A stretch of DNA of 64,000 bases, from NCBI RefSeq assembly GCF_029931775.1, contig NC_079324.1, forward strand, positions 63,991,268 to 64,055,267. Reading direction: 5' to 3'. A program made the position numbers and the translations under genes. The notes beneath the pieces are model-generated. The model ran no database searches. It worked only from the letters and a program-made list of their open reading frames with translations, and was not told the DNA's origin. Positions 1 to 10,439 of the stretch are shown here, piece by piece; positions within the stretch are counted from its first letter, which is position 1, and the number at the start of each line of letters is the position of its first letter. The DNA comes from Euleptes europaea. Taxonomy: Eukaryota > Chordata > Lepidosauria > Squamata > Sphaerodactylidae.

Positions 1-123
1 TCAGGTGTTGTGAAAGGTATTGCTCTACAGGATATCTGGGAGAGCTGCTACCAGACATAAGAAACTAAGAAGAGGCTAAGAAGATCCTAAGAAGATCCTC
101 CAAGCTAAGAAGAGGCCTGCTGA

Positions 124-411
124 GAGCCAGCATGGTATAGTGGTTAAGAGCTGTGGTTTGGTGGACTCTGATCTGGAGAACCAGATTTGAATCCCCACTC
201 CTCCATATGAATGGTGGACTCTAATCTGCTGAACCGGGTTGGTTCCCCCACTCCTACACTTGAAGCCACAACTCTCTTAGAGCTCTCTCAGCCCCACCTA
301 CCTCACAGGGTGTCTGTTGTGCGGAGGGGAGGGGAAGGTGATTATAAGCCAGTTTGATTCTTCCTAGAGAAAGTCGGCATATAAAAACCAACTCGTCTGC
401 TGCTGCTGCTC
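124..411 (+). repeat. SINE-A copy, near full length
   Basis: tRNA-derived head (gtatagtggttaagagctg), body with gagaaccagatttgaatccc (B-box-like), cccacctacctcacagggtg, and a tail of aaaaccaactcgtctgctgc. This family has at least seven copies in the window. Confidence 0.85.
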
Positions 412-567
412 GATCAGACCCACAGTCCACCTAGTGCAGCATCCCATCTCACACGGTGGCCAACCAGTGGTCCTACAGCAGGGTAGAGAGACCAAGGCCC
501 TCCCCTGATGCTGCCTCCAAGCCTTTGCCCAGTCTGGAGAAGAGACCCCCAGAGGGCTAGGTGAATA

Positions 568-781
568 CATGAAGATGCCTTACACTGAATCAGACCCTTG
601 GTCCATCAAGGTCAGAATTGCCTACTCAAACTGGCAGTGGCTTTCCAGGATCACACACTGAGGTCTTTCACGTGACCTACTTTCTGGTCCTTTTAACTGG
701 AGATGCTGGGGATTGAACCTGGACCTGAGACCTTCTACATGCCAAGCAGAGGCTCTTCCACTGAGCCACAGCCCCTTCCCT
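568..781 (-). repeat. SINE-B copy
   Basis: Minus strand reads gggctgtggctcagtgg (A box), then the body; the plus strand shows tgaatcagacccttggtcca and aactggagatgctggggatt. Near full length. Confidence 0.85.
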
Positions 782-1290
782 TGGCTGTGTATAAGGCAGC
801 TTCATGTACATCCGTGCTTTGCACCATCATGCAGACGAGGCGGCAGGAAGCAAAACGCTCCAAACACAGGGCAGCGTGAGGAAGTTACTGGCCAGGACAA
901 ACAGCAGCAGAGTGAGGGCAGCCTCATGGTCCGTAGCCCTCGGCCACCAGATCAGACATGACAGTGGGACAAAAGGTGGGCCTTGACAGCAGGACAAAAG
1001 GCCCTGTCTGGAGGGCTTACACTCCTTTTCAGTACACAAAAGGACGACGGGAACAAGTGGACAGGAAGCCCCAGTTAGCTAATCAAGAAATGTCCCTGGA
1101 AAATGCTGACCGTTTCAACCTCTCAAGAGACCAGCCAATGGCCCTCGAGTGCTCGACTGCAGTCCAATTTGGACATTTCAGCTAGAAAGTGACCTCCGGG
1201 GCGCTCAGAGTCCCAGCCGAGAGCTCTTTTTCCTCCTTTTGAGGATCAGTCCCTTGCTGCCATCCCAAATGACAAAATCTAAAATGGCTG

Positions 1291-1503
1291 TGGGAGGGGC
1301 TGTGGCTCAGTGGTAGAGCATCTACTTGGCATGCAGAAGGTCCCAGGTTCAACCCCCAGCATCTCCACTTAAGGGGCTAGGCAAGTAGGTGATGGGAAAG
1401 ACCTCTGCCTGAGACCCTGGAGAGCTGCTGCCGGTCTGAGTAGACAATACTGACTTGGATGGACCGAGGGGGGTCTGGTTCAGTATAAGGCGGCTTGTGT
1501 TCA
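1291..1503 (+). repeat. SINE-B copy, full length
   Basis: Starts tgggaggggctgtggctcag, with A-box-like tggctcagtggtagagc and B-box-like ggttcaacccc, and ends tcagtataaggcggcttgtg. A tRNA-derived SINE, not a tRNA gene: no cloverleaf or acceptor end. Confidence 0.88.
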
Positions 1504-2095
1504 AGTGTGGCCTCTCTGCTCCTGCTAATGGACACAGAACAAAATCCAACAGGTGTTCTCCTGTACAAACTTCATGGGAATCTCAGAGTACACTTTTCCA
1601 CACCTCCTGTTCATAGAGCTTGTGCAGGTGAATTTCTCTGTGGATTGGGCCCTCATGACTCAGATCTGTCAGCCACCTCAACACTCACTAAAATCTGCCT
1701 TCCGCCTCCCCTCTGCAGGGGCAGGTTGGCCAGCACTCACTATACAGCATACGATTAAGAACAAATGACAGAAAAGGTTGTTTGCCTCCAACCCCTCCTG
1801 TTTCCACCTTTTTAAAAAACCTTATTTGATATGGGGAGGGGGAGGAGAGGAGGAATCCAAAGGAAATTAAACGCTGTTCCACAGTTACCCCAAGTGTTAC
1901 AGGATGGAACCATTGTCTGTATTATTCCTGAGCTATTCCAAGTCTCTCTGGAATACCAAGTGAGAAGAAAAGGCCCACCAGTTCCTCAGTGACTGTATTG
2001 CCAGTCCCTTCACATCCCCTCCTCCCCAGTCCTTTTATTATTGACGTTATTTGTAGTCTGCCTTTCTCTCTGACACTCAAGGCAGATTACCCAAT

Positions 2096-2411
2096 GAAGA
2101 AGAAGAGTTGGTTTTTATATGCCGACTTTCTCTACCACTTAAGGAAGACTCAAACCGGCTTACAATCACCTTTCCTTCCCCTCCCCACAACAGACACCCT
2201 GTGAGGTAGGTGGGGCTAAGAGAGCTCTAAGAGAGCTGTGACTAGCCCAAGGTCACCCAGCTGGCTTCATGTGGAAGAGTGGGGAAACAAATCCAGTTCA
2301 CCAGATTAGCCTCCGCCACTCATGTGGAAGAGTGGGAAATCAAGCTCGGTTCTCCAGATCAGAGTCCACCGCTCCAAACCACCACTCTTAACCACTACAC
2401 CACACTGGCTC
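2096..2411 (-). repeat. SINE-A copy, full length
   Basis: Minus orientation from the (gaa)n tail at 2096 to the tRNA-like head (cttaaccactacaccacact on the plus strand) at 2411. Confidence 0.88.
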
Positions 2412-3117
2412 ACAGTGCAAACCAATGCTATCAATAGGATGGGACATAAACAGTGTAACAGGACTGGGATCGCAGAAGTCTGAAAGAAAGCATCAGCATT
2501 AAACATGACCTGTGCCACAAGCAATAAATGTTATTACTGAAGCAGTAATATAAGGCACCGAGGTCAGGATAATGCATACAGCAACAGATAACACATAGCA
2601 TACACAGCAGTAGAGTCCTCAGAGAAATCCCTTTCCTTGAAATGTCTCTTGAACTGCTCTGGTATGCTACAGCCCTATCACCTTTACAAAAACGCCCTAC
2701 TGAATAATTCTGTTTTAAGTAGTTTGAACCTGAGACCTTCTGCATGCAAAGCAAATGCTCTGTCTCTAGCCCCTCCGACTGCAGGCCAGACATCAAGATA
2801 GAAATGTGGAAACCCAGAAAATAATGGGAGAAATCCAGGAATTGACAGGAAGGGGGTCTTTTTCAAATTATTCAACAGGAAAAAAAATGGAAATTTTGGG
2901 GAGCGCTGAAAAAACACCTATTAAATATTTTCTTTTGTAATGAGTGAAATGCTTTTAAGACAAGGTTTTATTCACTCAGAATATATAGCTGAAGATTTTT
3001 AGGTAAGAATCTTAGCATCAGATGATGATAATTCCTCTGCATACTGTAAATATATACAACATATTTTCAAGCATATGTTGTTTAAATTTTATCCACAATT
3101 AAGTAGTTATAATGAAT

Positions 3118-3145
3118 ATAATAATAATAATAATAATAATACATC
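3118..3145. repeat. (TAA)n microsatellite
   Basis: About eight ATA/TAA units in an AT-rich stretch. Confidence 0.8.
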
Positions 3146-3207
3146 AATCTACAAAGACTGTGTTGAGCACCTCCCAAGCTGAGAGTGGCAGCCAAGGCAG
3201 AGACTGA

Positions 3208-3275
3208 GAATCATAGAATCATAGAGTTGGAAAGGACCACCAGGGTCATCTAGTCCAACCCCCTGCACAATGCAG
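3208..3275 (-). mobile_element. CR1 LINE 3' end fragment
   Basis: Short minus-orientation CR1 tail: atagaatcatagagttgg, tcatctagtccaaccccctg. Confidence 0.85.
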
Positions 3276-4030
3276 AGAGCTGGTTGCCCAAAACCACCAC
3301 AACAAAGCAAGATCCAAAAGGGACTCTTTCCTGCTCACACCCTTTGCTGCAGAGCATCACCAATGCAGGCGAGGCAAACGACGGCATTCCCCAGGGGGTG
3401 GGCATCCCTTCTACACCTTTGCCCAAAGGAATTCTTTCTGGGGCAAGCGACGGGCGGAGGAGGCCAGGAGGGAGGGCTCCCTGATGAGGGGACTGAAGTC
3501 CATCCACTTGATGACCATTGGCAGCTGGAGTTGCCCTGCCCGCCCTGGAGGTGGGCCGGACAGCCTTGGGAGGGGGCCTGCCCCAATCAGCTCGGCCTGG
3601 GCCCTGTTCTCACTCCCCTCCCCAACCCCTCCCAGCCATCCCCTTTTCTTAAGCAGTGTGTAGAATTTCACAGGTGTGGAAATATGAGCGATGGCCTGAA
3701 GCCCAGCCCGGATTCCACACAGAGACGCCTTCTGTTCCGGCCCTGGGACACCAGAGCTGGGGGGGGCGATATGTGTGTGCGTCTGTGTGTGAGACTGAAG
3801 AGGGGAAGGTGGATGCCCAGAATGCAGGGAGCAGCTGCTGCTCGGCTGGACCCACCAGGGACCCCAGCCAGACCACCTCGGGCCAGAAGGTGCAGCTGGG
3901 CAGCTCACAAGCGGCTGGACAAGCCCAGGAATTCCCAAACAACGACTGGACCCAAAAGCGCCAATACACAGAGAAGGATTCTACAGTGTCTCTGTACGAG
4001 GTACTGTTCCTTCTACTGGGTGGAGTGATG

Positions 4031-4300
4031 GCGTCTGATCTGGAGAACCAGGTTTGATTCCCCACTCCTCCACATGAGCAGCTGATGCTAATCTGGAGAA
4101 CTGGGTTGGTTTCCCCACTCCACATGAAGCCGGCTGGGTGACCTTGGGCTAGTCACAGCTCTCTTAGAGCTCTCTCAGCCCCACCTACCTCACAAGGTGT
4201 CTGTTGTCGGGAGGGGAAGGCAAGGAGATTGTAAGCCGGTTTGATTCTCCCTTAAGTGGCAGAAAAAGTGAACATATAAAAGCCAACTCTTCTTCTTCTC
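4031..4300 (+). repeat. SINE-A copy, 5' end missing
   Basis: Begins in the body (gatctggagaaccaggtttg) and ends with the tail gccaactcttcttcttc. The tRNA head is lost. Confidence 0.85.
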
Positions 4301-5150
4301 CAATAGGGATGAGACTGGGTGGAAGTAGGAGCATTGCCTGTCCCCAGACAGGGTGGCCGTCCCTGTATCTTGGCATAGTTCACATCTGACATTGCTCTTG
4401 CCAATCTGTTTCTATCGGGTGTGAGATTTTGCTGTGCCTCTTTATTGGATGATACTGGAACATCTGTTGGAACCAATGCGGAAACATAAGAGTACTGCCT
4501 GTCCTCAGAGGAGTGTGTCCATTGTCTCTCTGCAAGAGTCAGTATTCTGGGCCACCTTCCTTCCATTCAGAACAATAACTTGTGCAGAAAGCATGGTGTT
4601 GGGTTCCTCTAAGAGCAGGTAATTCTTACTTTCAGGCTCTCTCAATAATAGGGTGAAGGGAGTTGCTCATTCTAATTCAGAGAAAAAGAACATCCCCACC
4701 ATCACAAGCTTGGGGAAGACCAGACTGGCCAGAGGCAGGATCCTTCTGGAGCCACAGCCCAAGATATTCAGCAACTCCGTGGTACAGACACTGTATCTAT
4801 TTCAAAGTGCCTCTCTGAAACAACCCTGTATGGTAGGCCAAGGTTGCAAACATGGAGCTGAGGGACAGCAGCTTGGCCCCCAAATGGTTTGTGGCCAAGT
4901 TGACATCTGAACAGGGGGTATGCCGGGCATATAGCTGATGCTCTGCTACAACTGCTGGGCGAGCAGGAAGCCCCGTAATCCAGGCCGCTGCGGATGCCCC
5001 CACCAATGGACCCTGCCTTTTGTCATGCCGGCCCCTTCAGCCTGGTGAGGATATGGAAAACAACGGGTGTCAAAATTGATTTTTTGTTGATTTTTCATAT
5101 TTCAAGACCAATACAATGTGAAGGATCAACAAGTTATAAGTACTTGGCCA

Positions 5151-5352
5151 GGGGAGGGTCCGTGGAGCATCTGCTTGGTATGTGGAAGGTCCCAGGTTCA
5201 TTCCCTGCCATCTCCAGTTAAAAGGACCAGGCAGTAGGTGATGGGAAAGACCCCTGCCTGAGACCCTGGAGAGCCCTTTGCCAGTCTGAGTAGACAGTGC
5301 CAACCTTGATGGGCTGGTGGTCTCATTCATTATAAGGCAGCTTCATGTGTGC
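5151..5352 (+). repeat. SINE-B copy, slightly shortened head
   Basis: Body aaggtcccaggttcattccc, tgagaccctggagagcc, and 3' end ttataaggcagcttcatgtg. Confidence 0.85.
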
Positions 5353-5363
5353 AATTAAAAATC

Positions 5364-5412
5364 ATCATAGAATCATAGAGTTGGAAGGGACCACCAGGGT
5401 CTTCTAGTCCAA
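5364..5412 (-). mobile_element. CR1 LINE tail fragment
   Basis: Very short: atagaatcatagagttgg and accaccagggtcttctagtc only. Confidence 0.75.
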
Positions 5413-6114
5413 TCTAGTCTTCATGGACTCTGAGAGTTTACACTCTGCGTGTCACAAGGCATCACCAGTCACGTGCCCAGGACTGAAAAAGCACCCCCAG
5501 GATCAAAGGACCAGAATCGTTTTGGGAGCAACAGATTCCCCCCTTGTTGCGCCTGTTCCCAGCTCTGGTTTCTTTGCAAGTCCCGGGCTCACAACAGAAG
5601 AGAAAAGGCTCACGCAGCACTTGCTTACGAGTGAGACTATGCGCACATGTGTGCACCTCCTGCAAAGGGAAGAGATTAACTCTGCAGAGCAGAGACCTCA
5701 GGAAGGGAAGCGGTTCTGTCCGGCTAACTGAAGCAGGAGGGTTCCTAGGCAGCCGTAGCGACGTCAGGCCCGAGGGTCACTGGAGGGAGAAGCAGCCCAA
5801 ACCTCAGGCCCGGCCCAACTGGAGAGCCCTTCCCCCCAGGGGCTCAGCCAGCCTTAATCCTTGTTCAAACCCTGAGGAATGCAAGGAAAGGTACACAGGG
5901 ATTCCAGTCGCTGCCTCCCTGCTCTAAGCACTCTCAATAGCGGCTCTCTCCGAGGACAAAGGACCTCCGTTGGGCCCATTGCCCGGAGCTGGGCTTGGAT
6001 CGGGGCCACTGGGGCTCAAGTCCCAACTGTGCTTTCCACTGGCCTCCTCTGTCTCTCTCTCAACCACAGCTTCTCACTCTCCAAAACAGCATCCTGCCTC
6101 ACAGGGCTGTTGTT

Positions 6115-6459
6115 CATAGAACCATAGAGTTGGAAGGGACCACCAGGGTCATCTAGCCCAACCCCCTGCACAATGCAGGAAACTCACAACTACCTCCCCC
6201 TCCCACACCCCCAGTGACCCCTACTCCATGCCCAGAAGATGGCAAACCCCCTCCAAGGGTTCACAGGGCAGAGCAGATTAAATTTAAATATGTGTCAGGA
6301 GAGGCTAGAATATCCCCCCCTGCCCTCGCTCCCTCCCCAGGCACTTTATGTTGTGTTTTCTAATGGCTGGTTTGTGTAACTCATTCATGCCCCAAAGCTT
6401 TCAGCAGCAAGGAGAACAGACACTACAGACGCCCCCCCCCCCCAACAGTATGCTGGGCT
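6115..6459 (-). repeat. CR1 tail plus flanking unit, duplicated at 15345-15680
   Basis: Positions 6115-6240 are a CR1 3' end. The next 220 bp (agattaaatttaaatatgtg, tctaatggctggtttgtgta, gcagcaaggagaacagac) are not CR1, yet recur next to a CR1 tail at 15345-15680. So the pair arose by duplication, not by two separate insertions. Confidence 0.8.
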
Positions 6460-6556
6460 CTGAGCTGGGCCAAAGTCACAATAAACTGCAGATACAGGGG
6501 AAATAAAAGAAGGCGCGGCCCTCAGTTTGCAAGACCTGAGCGAGGCTGTCACAGAT

Positions 6557-6634
6557 AGGACATATTGGAGGACACTGATTCATAGGGTCGCCAGGAGTTG
6601 GAGGCGACTTGACATACACACACACACACACACG
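6557..6634 (+). repeat. BovB-type 3' tail relic and (CA)n run
   Basis: attcatagggtcgccagg, gaggcgacttgac and a (CA)n tail match the last bases of BovB and of SINEs that borrow the BovB tail. Confidence 0.7.
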
Positions 6635-7281
6635 GGGTAATACAGATACAGTTCAGCAAAGGGGGAATGGGAGTGGACGTGACCACCCTTCATAGGCTCT
6701 CAGGGCAAGTCTTCATTTACAACAGTATTACGCTTTTTAGGTAGTTCTCTCTCTCTCTTTTTTTAGCTTTCAGTTTGAAACCACCATGTTGAAGTCATCC
6801 AGGAAGAACGGGGCAAGGGAGGCCAGAGCTGTCCCCTCTCTGCTCCCAGGGGGAGGCAGAGGGGTACACCACCCTGTCAGGTTGAGGCAAGATTTGAATC
6901 GGGGACTTCCTGGCTTGCCATTTGTACTTCTGTCTGTGCTGCTAGACAGACAGGCACCGGGAGGGTGCCAAGACCCCACTTCCACTGGGTCAATCCTCCA
7001 CAGGCCCAGCAGCAAAAGCCGAACCCGGCTCTTCTGCAGCAGCCCGGCCACCTGCCCACTCTGCGCCTCCCGAGGTTCCCTCAGCAGGGACGCTGGGCTG
7101 GTCCCAAAAGGGCTCCGGCATGCAAAACGTCCCACTTGAGATGCCTCCACCCCACAGGGAACAGGTTGACTTGCTGCACTCAACTTCTGCTGTCCCCGCC
7201 TGCCTTTCCTCCAGCAGCCAGGGCCCCTTCTCTCTCTCCCCCCCCCCCAAATCTAGGACCTGGAAGGCTACTTGCGCTTAC

Positions 7282-8265
7282 CTGAAGGTCAGAAGCGTGA
7301 CCCCCTCCACAGCACAGAGCGAGCGGCTCCCAGCTGGTCCTTAGGCTGTCCCTTGCCCCAGTTCTTCCGAAGGCATCCCCGGGCACCAGGCAGCAGCCCC
7401 GTCCCTAGGAAGCCAATCCCCGGACCGCCCGAGCCAGCCGCTGGCGAAGCTGCCAGCCATCGCCGGACAAGCGCCGCGCCCGGCCGGACTCCCAGGAGGC
7501 GGCAAAGCCCCCGTGGGCAGCAGAGGAGAGCCGCTCCCCAGGGGCGCGGGGGAAGGGGGCTGCGCTCATTGGCCCGGGGGGGTGGGCAGCCACTGCACCT
7601 CTGCGCCCCGCCAGGCGCGGAAACGCCGCCTGCCAACCCCAGCACCCGTGGCCGGGCAGGGAGCGCGGGGAGACCGCTCGCTCGCTCGCCCAAGCCCGGC
7701 GCGGGGTGGGGTGGGCTGGGGTGGGGGGCGCCGCTCTCCCCTCCCCGCTCAGGGCGGAGGCAGCCTGGCGCCAGAAGCCCCCCTGCTCGCAGGTGCCACC
7801 CGCCCCCGGGCCTGCCTTGGGCACCCACGCGGGGCTGGCTGCAGCCTTGCGGCGGACCGACGCCCGGCCCACGCGCCGCCGGAGCGGTCCCCCCCCCCCC
7901 GGGACGCATCTGGCGCCGCGGAGTTGCCCCTCTTTCCCCAGCTGCGCCTCTTTCCCCAGCCCAGCTCGCCCAACTCTGCCCGGGGGCTGCTGCTGCTGGC
8001 GTTTGGAGGCGGGGGCAGGACGGGCCCTCCGGAGGGGGCAACCCCAGGCCCGGCCTCCCGCGCGCAGGCTTCCCCGTGGGGGCCGGCGCCCCACCCCGGC
8101 CCACCCCAGGTGGCTGCGCCCCGGCTGCCGAGAGACCCCGCTGGTTTGGTGCCCGGGCCAGAGCGGCAAAGGACGCTTCCCAGCGTCGGGGTGCGCGTAG
8201 AAAGGCGAACGCAGCAGGATCCAGCCCCAGCAGCCCCGCCGCCTTTTTGGGAGCAGGAGCAAGGT
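7282..8265 (-). promoter_or_regulatory. CpG island with minus-strand splice donor; possible TRPV4 first exon
   Basis: About 0.9 kb of very CpG-rich DNA lies 2 kb beyond the GLTP 3' end. At its left edge the minus strand reads CTTCAG|GTAAGC (7282/7281), a near-perfect splice donor, as if a first exon in the island reads leftward. In mammals the gene after GLTP in this direction is TRPV4, which has a non-coding first exon. No TRPV4 coding exon is visible, so the name is an inference from synteny. Confidence 0.4.
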
Positions 8266-9073
8266 GAACAGCAGAAATGACCAGCAGGAACAACCAGCAG
8301 GAGAGGTTCTTGGGTACCGGATCTGCTCAAGGGATTTTATTAAGGGTATTCAAGAGGTCGGCAATTGATTTGATAGGTGTGGGCACCCTTTGGAAGCATG
8401 GCACATCGGTCCGGGTGGGTGGTATGAAAGTACGTGGTATTCGTTCGTGGTTCTTGGTCCAGCTTTGCTTGGCGCAGCAAAGATCAGCAGCAAAGGGACA
8501 CCACGAAGCATCAACCAAGCGCTGCTGCTGCCGCCGCCGCCCGGGGCTCGACCCCCCCCCAATCCCCGGCAAAGACCGAGAGGCCGAATATAAGGTGTTA
8601 AAAGAAGCAGCAAAAGGGGCCAAAAGAGTCCGGCCTGAACGACCAGCCTGAAGTTTTAAGGGTGCCTAAAAAAAAGTAGACCAAGGTGGCCAAGAGTGCC
8701 ACCTGCTGGTGAGATTCAAAAGCACAGCCTTCGGTTTCCTTGAGCCGTTTTGGTCAAGGGAGGGGGCGACACGATGGCCACACGCATAGGCGGCTTAAGT
8801 CAGATCAACGGAGAAGACGTTTACTAGCCATGGTAGTTAAAGGGAGCCTCCACATTCAGAGACAGTCCACCTCTGAATCCCAGTGCCAGGAGGCAACATC
8901 AGGGGAAGGGCTCGGCCTCTATGCCCTTGTGGGTGGCCCTCCAGAGGAACTGGAGAACAGGATTTTACCAGCCCTTCAGGTATACGTCTGCATAGAAAAG
9001 TAGAGGGTTGTGGACATCTGGGTGTTGTAAACCATATGGGGATTTGCAAACTGATGTTTTCTACAAACATCTT
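8266..9073. other. Unassigned stretch between CpG island and CR1
   Basis: No gene recognised. The minus strand has a ttatattcgg TATA-like motif near 8588 and AATAAA near 8340, a spacing that could suggest an old LTR, but ends and target repeats are not visible. Confidence 0.3.
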
Positions 9074-9481
9074 CATGTACTTGAAGGGCTGTCATATAGA
9101 GGATGGTGCCGAGTTGTTTTCTGTTGCCCCAGAAGGCCTGACCAGAACCAACGGGTTGAAATTAAATCAGAAGTTTCCATCTAGACATTAGGAAGAACTT
9201 TCTAACAGTCAGGGCGGTTCCTCAGTGGAACAGGCTTCCTCGGGAGGTGGTGAGCTCTCCTTCCCTGGAGGTTTTTAAGCAGAGGCTAGATGGCCATCTG
9301 TCAGCAATGCTGATTCTATGAACTTAGGCAGTTCATGAGAGGGAGGGCATCTTGGCCATCTTCTGGGCATGGAGTAGGGGTCAATGGGGGTGTGGGGGGA
9401 GGTAGTTGTGAATTTCCTGCATTGTGCAGGGGGTTGGACTAGATGACCCTGGTGGTCCCTTCCAACTCTATGATTCTATGA
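9074..9481 (+). mobile_element. CR1 LINE 3' end
   Basis: Runs from gtacttgaagggctgtcat through aacgggttgaaattaaatca and ctagatggccatctgtcagc to the typical CR1 end tctatgattctatg. Confidence 0.9.
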
Positions 9482-9514
9482 GTGAATTCGACAAAGAAAT
9501 TCCAAGACAGTTAA

Positions 9515-10256
9515 TATACATGCCCACATTAGATTTTATTTTTTTGTTCCCCCAGCATTTCTACTCTAAAAATAAAATAGTTAGGCTGCGATGGGCAGAA
9601 GACCACTTCTGAAGGCCTAACTTGCATCTCAGCAACAAGTATCTTTTAAAAATGAACGGGTAAAAATGACAGGCAGTCAGTTATCCCTGAAGAGGAGAGA
9701 CCCATTTGGACTCCTATGAGGTTAAAAATGCCACTTAGGAAAAGTCTCTGAAGGCTGGTTCTTGTGCACACACCCATGCATCCCTGGCTTTAATTCTGGA
9801 GATAAGATCTGCTGGTGCACATTCAACACTCCAAAGAGAAGCTCCCAGACTGGGCCGTTGGGCATCGACCATCTCAGGCAGCCCAAATATACAGAGGTTA
9901 GAGGAAGACACATCCTTTCTTCCTGGAAAAATAGATTAAGGCAAGAATACGGTGCCCGTTCACTAAGCGTAGTCACAAAGCACCCCTTCTTTCCCAAGAC
10001 AGGTCTTAAATAAATTTACTAGGTAAAGGCTACAAAAGTGTTTTTGAGCGCTGGCTCTTGAACAGAGAGGACAAATGTTTCAGGAAGATCCAGAGAGGCC
10101 GTGGGGAAAAGCCAATGCTGCTCTTTTGGTGGGAAAGCAATCCTGGAGAACGGCCATTCCGGCCCAGCCGAGGGCTGACAGTGACTCGGTGGTCTCATCT
10201 AAGGACAGCGGAAGGCCGAGCGTCCTCTTTGCTTGCCCAAGACCGGGAGGAGTTGC
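9515..10256 (-). other. GLTP: GLTP 3' UTR (inferred) with AATAAA at 9540-9535
   Basis: Downstream of the GLTP stop there is about 720 bp free of the repeats seen elsewhere. It ends at a minus-strand AATAAA (TTTATT on the plus strand, 9535-9540). A CR1 LINE begins just beyond, at 9481. The exact cleavage site is inferred. Confidence 0.55.
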
Positions 10257-10439
10257 TTAGGCCTTATAGTTCAGTTCAGCATTCATCTTTGTGTACATCT
10301 CATAAATTGCATCTAGGACGGGTGTCACTTTTGTTAGAAAATGGTGGATCTTCTCCAAGGTCTCCTCCTCTTTCACTTCTTTGCCCTGCTCTAAGGCTTT
10401 CAGCAAATCCGATTTGTAGGGGAGAGCATACACAGAGCC
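10257..10439 (-). CDS. GLTP: GLTP coding exon 5 and stop (residues 151-210)
   Basis: Encodes GSVYALPYKSDLLKAL through YEMYTKMNAELNYKA followed by TAA. Human ends NAELNYKV. The acceptor is CCTCCAG. Confidence 0.95.
   Translation of the reverse strand, partial: GSVYALPYKSDLLKALEQGKEVKEEETLEKIHHFLTKVTPVLDAIYEMYTKMNAELNYKA

Larger units (their letters stand above)
1..7275. other. Left-end non-coding DNA, repeat-rich
   Basis: No coding exon was recognised. It holds SINE-A and SINE-B copies, CR1 ends, a BovB/SINE tail and a (TAA)n run (3118-3145), listed separately. If the island at 7.3-8.3 kb is a minus-strand first exon, this is the first intron of that gene. The 252-aa open frame at 3270-4028 has no family resemblance. 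Confidence 0.5.

Noticed and set aside
1291-1360. tRNA gene suggested by A-box and B-box motifs
   Set aside because: The same head occurs in many SINE-B copies and lacks a foldable cloverleaf with a proper acceptor stem. It is a SINE promoter.
3270-4028. 252-codon plus-strand open frame
   Set aside because: Starts in a CR1 tail and overlaps minus-strand frames of 175 and 158 codons. No recognisable family.
7272-8293. Open frames of 331 and 334 codons on opposite strands
   Set aside because: They overlap each other in a very GC-rich CpG island where stops are rare. Composition is Pro/Gly/Arg/Ala-rich, with no domain or splice logic.
8280-8690. LTR-like block on the minus strand
   Set aside because: A TATA-like and an AATAAA motif at plausible spacing, but no definable ends, target duplication or second copy. 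Not enough to call.
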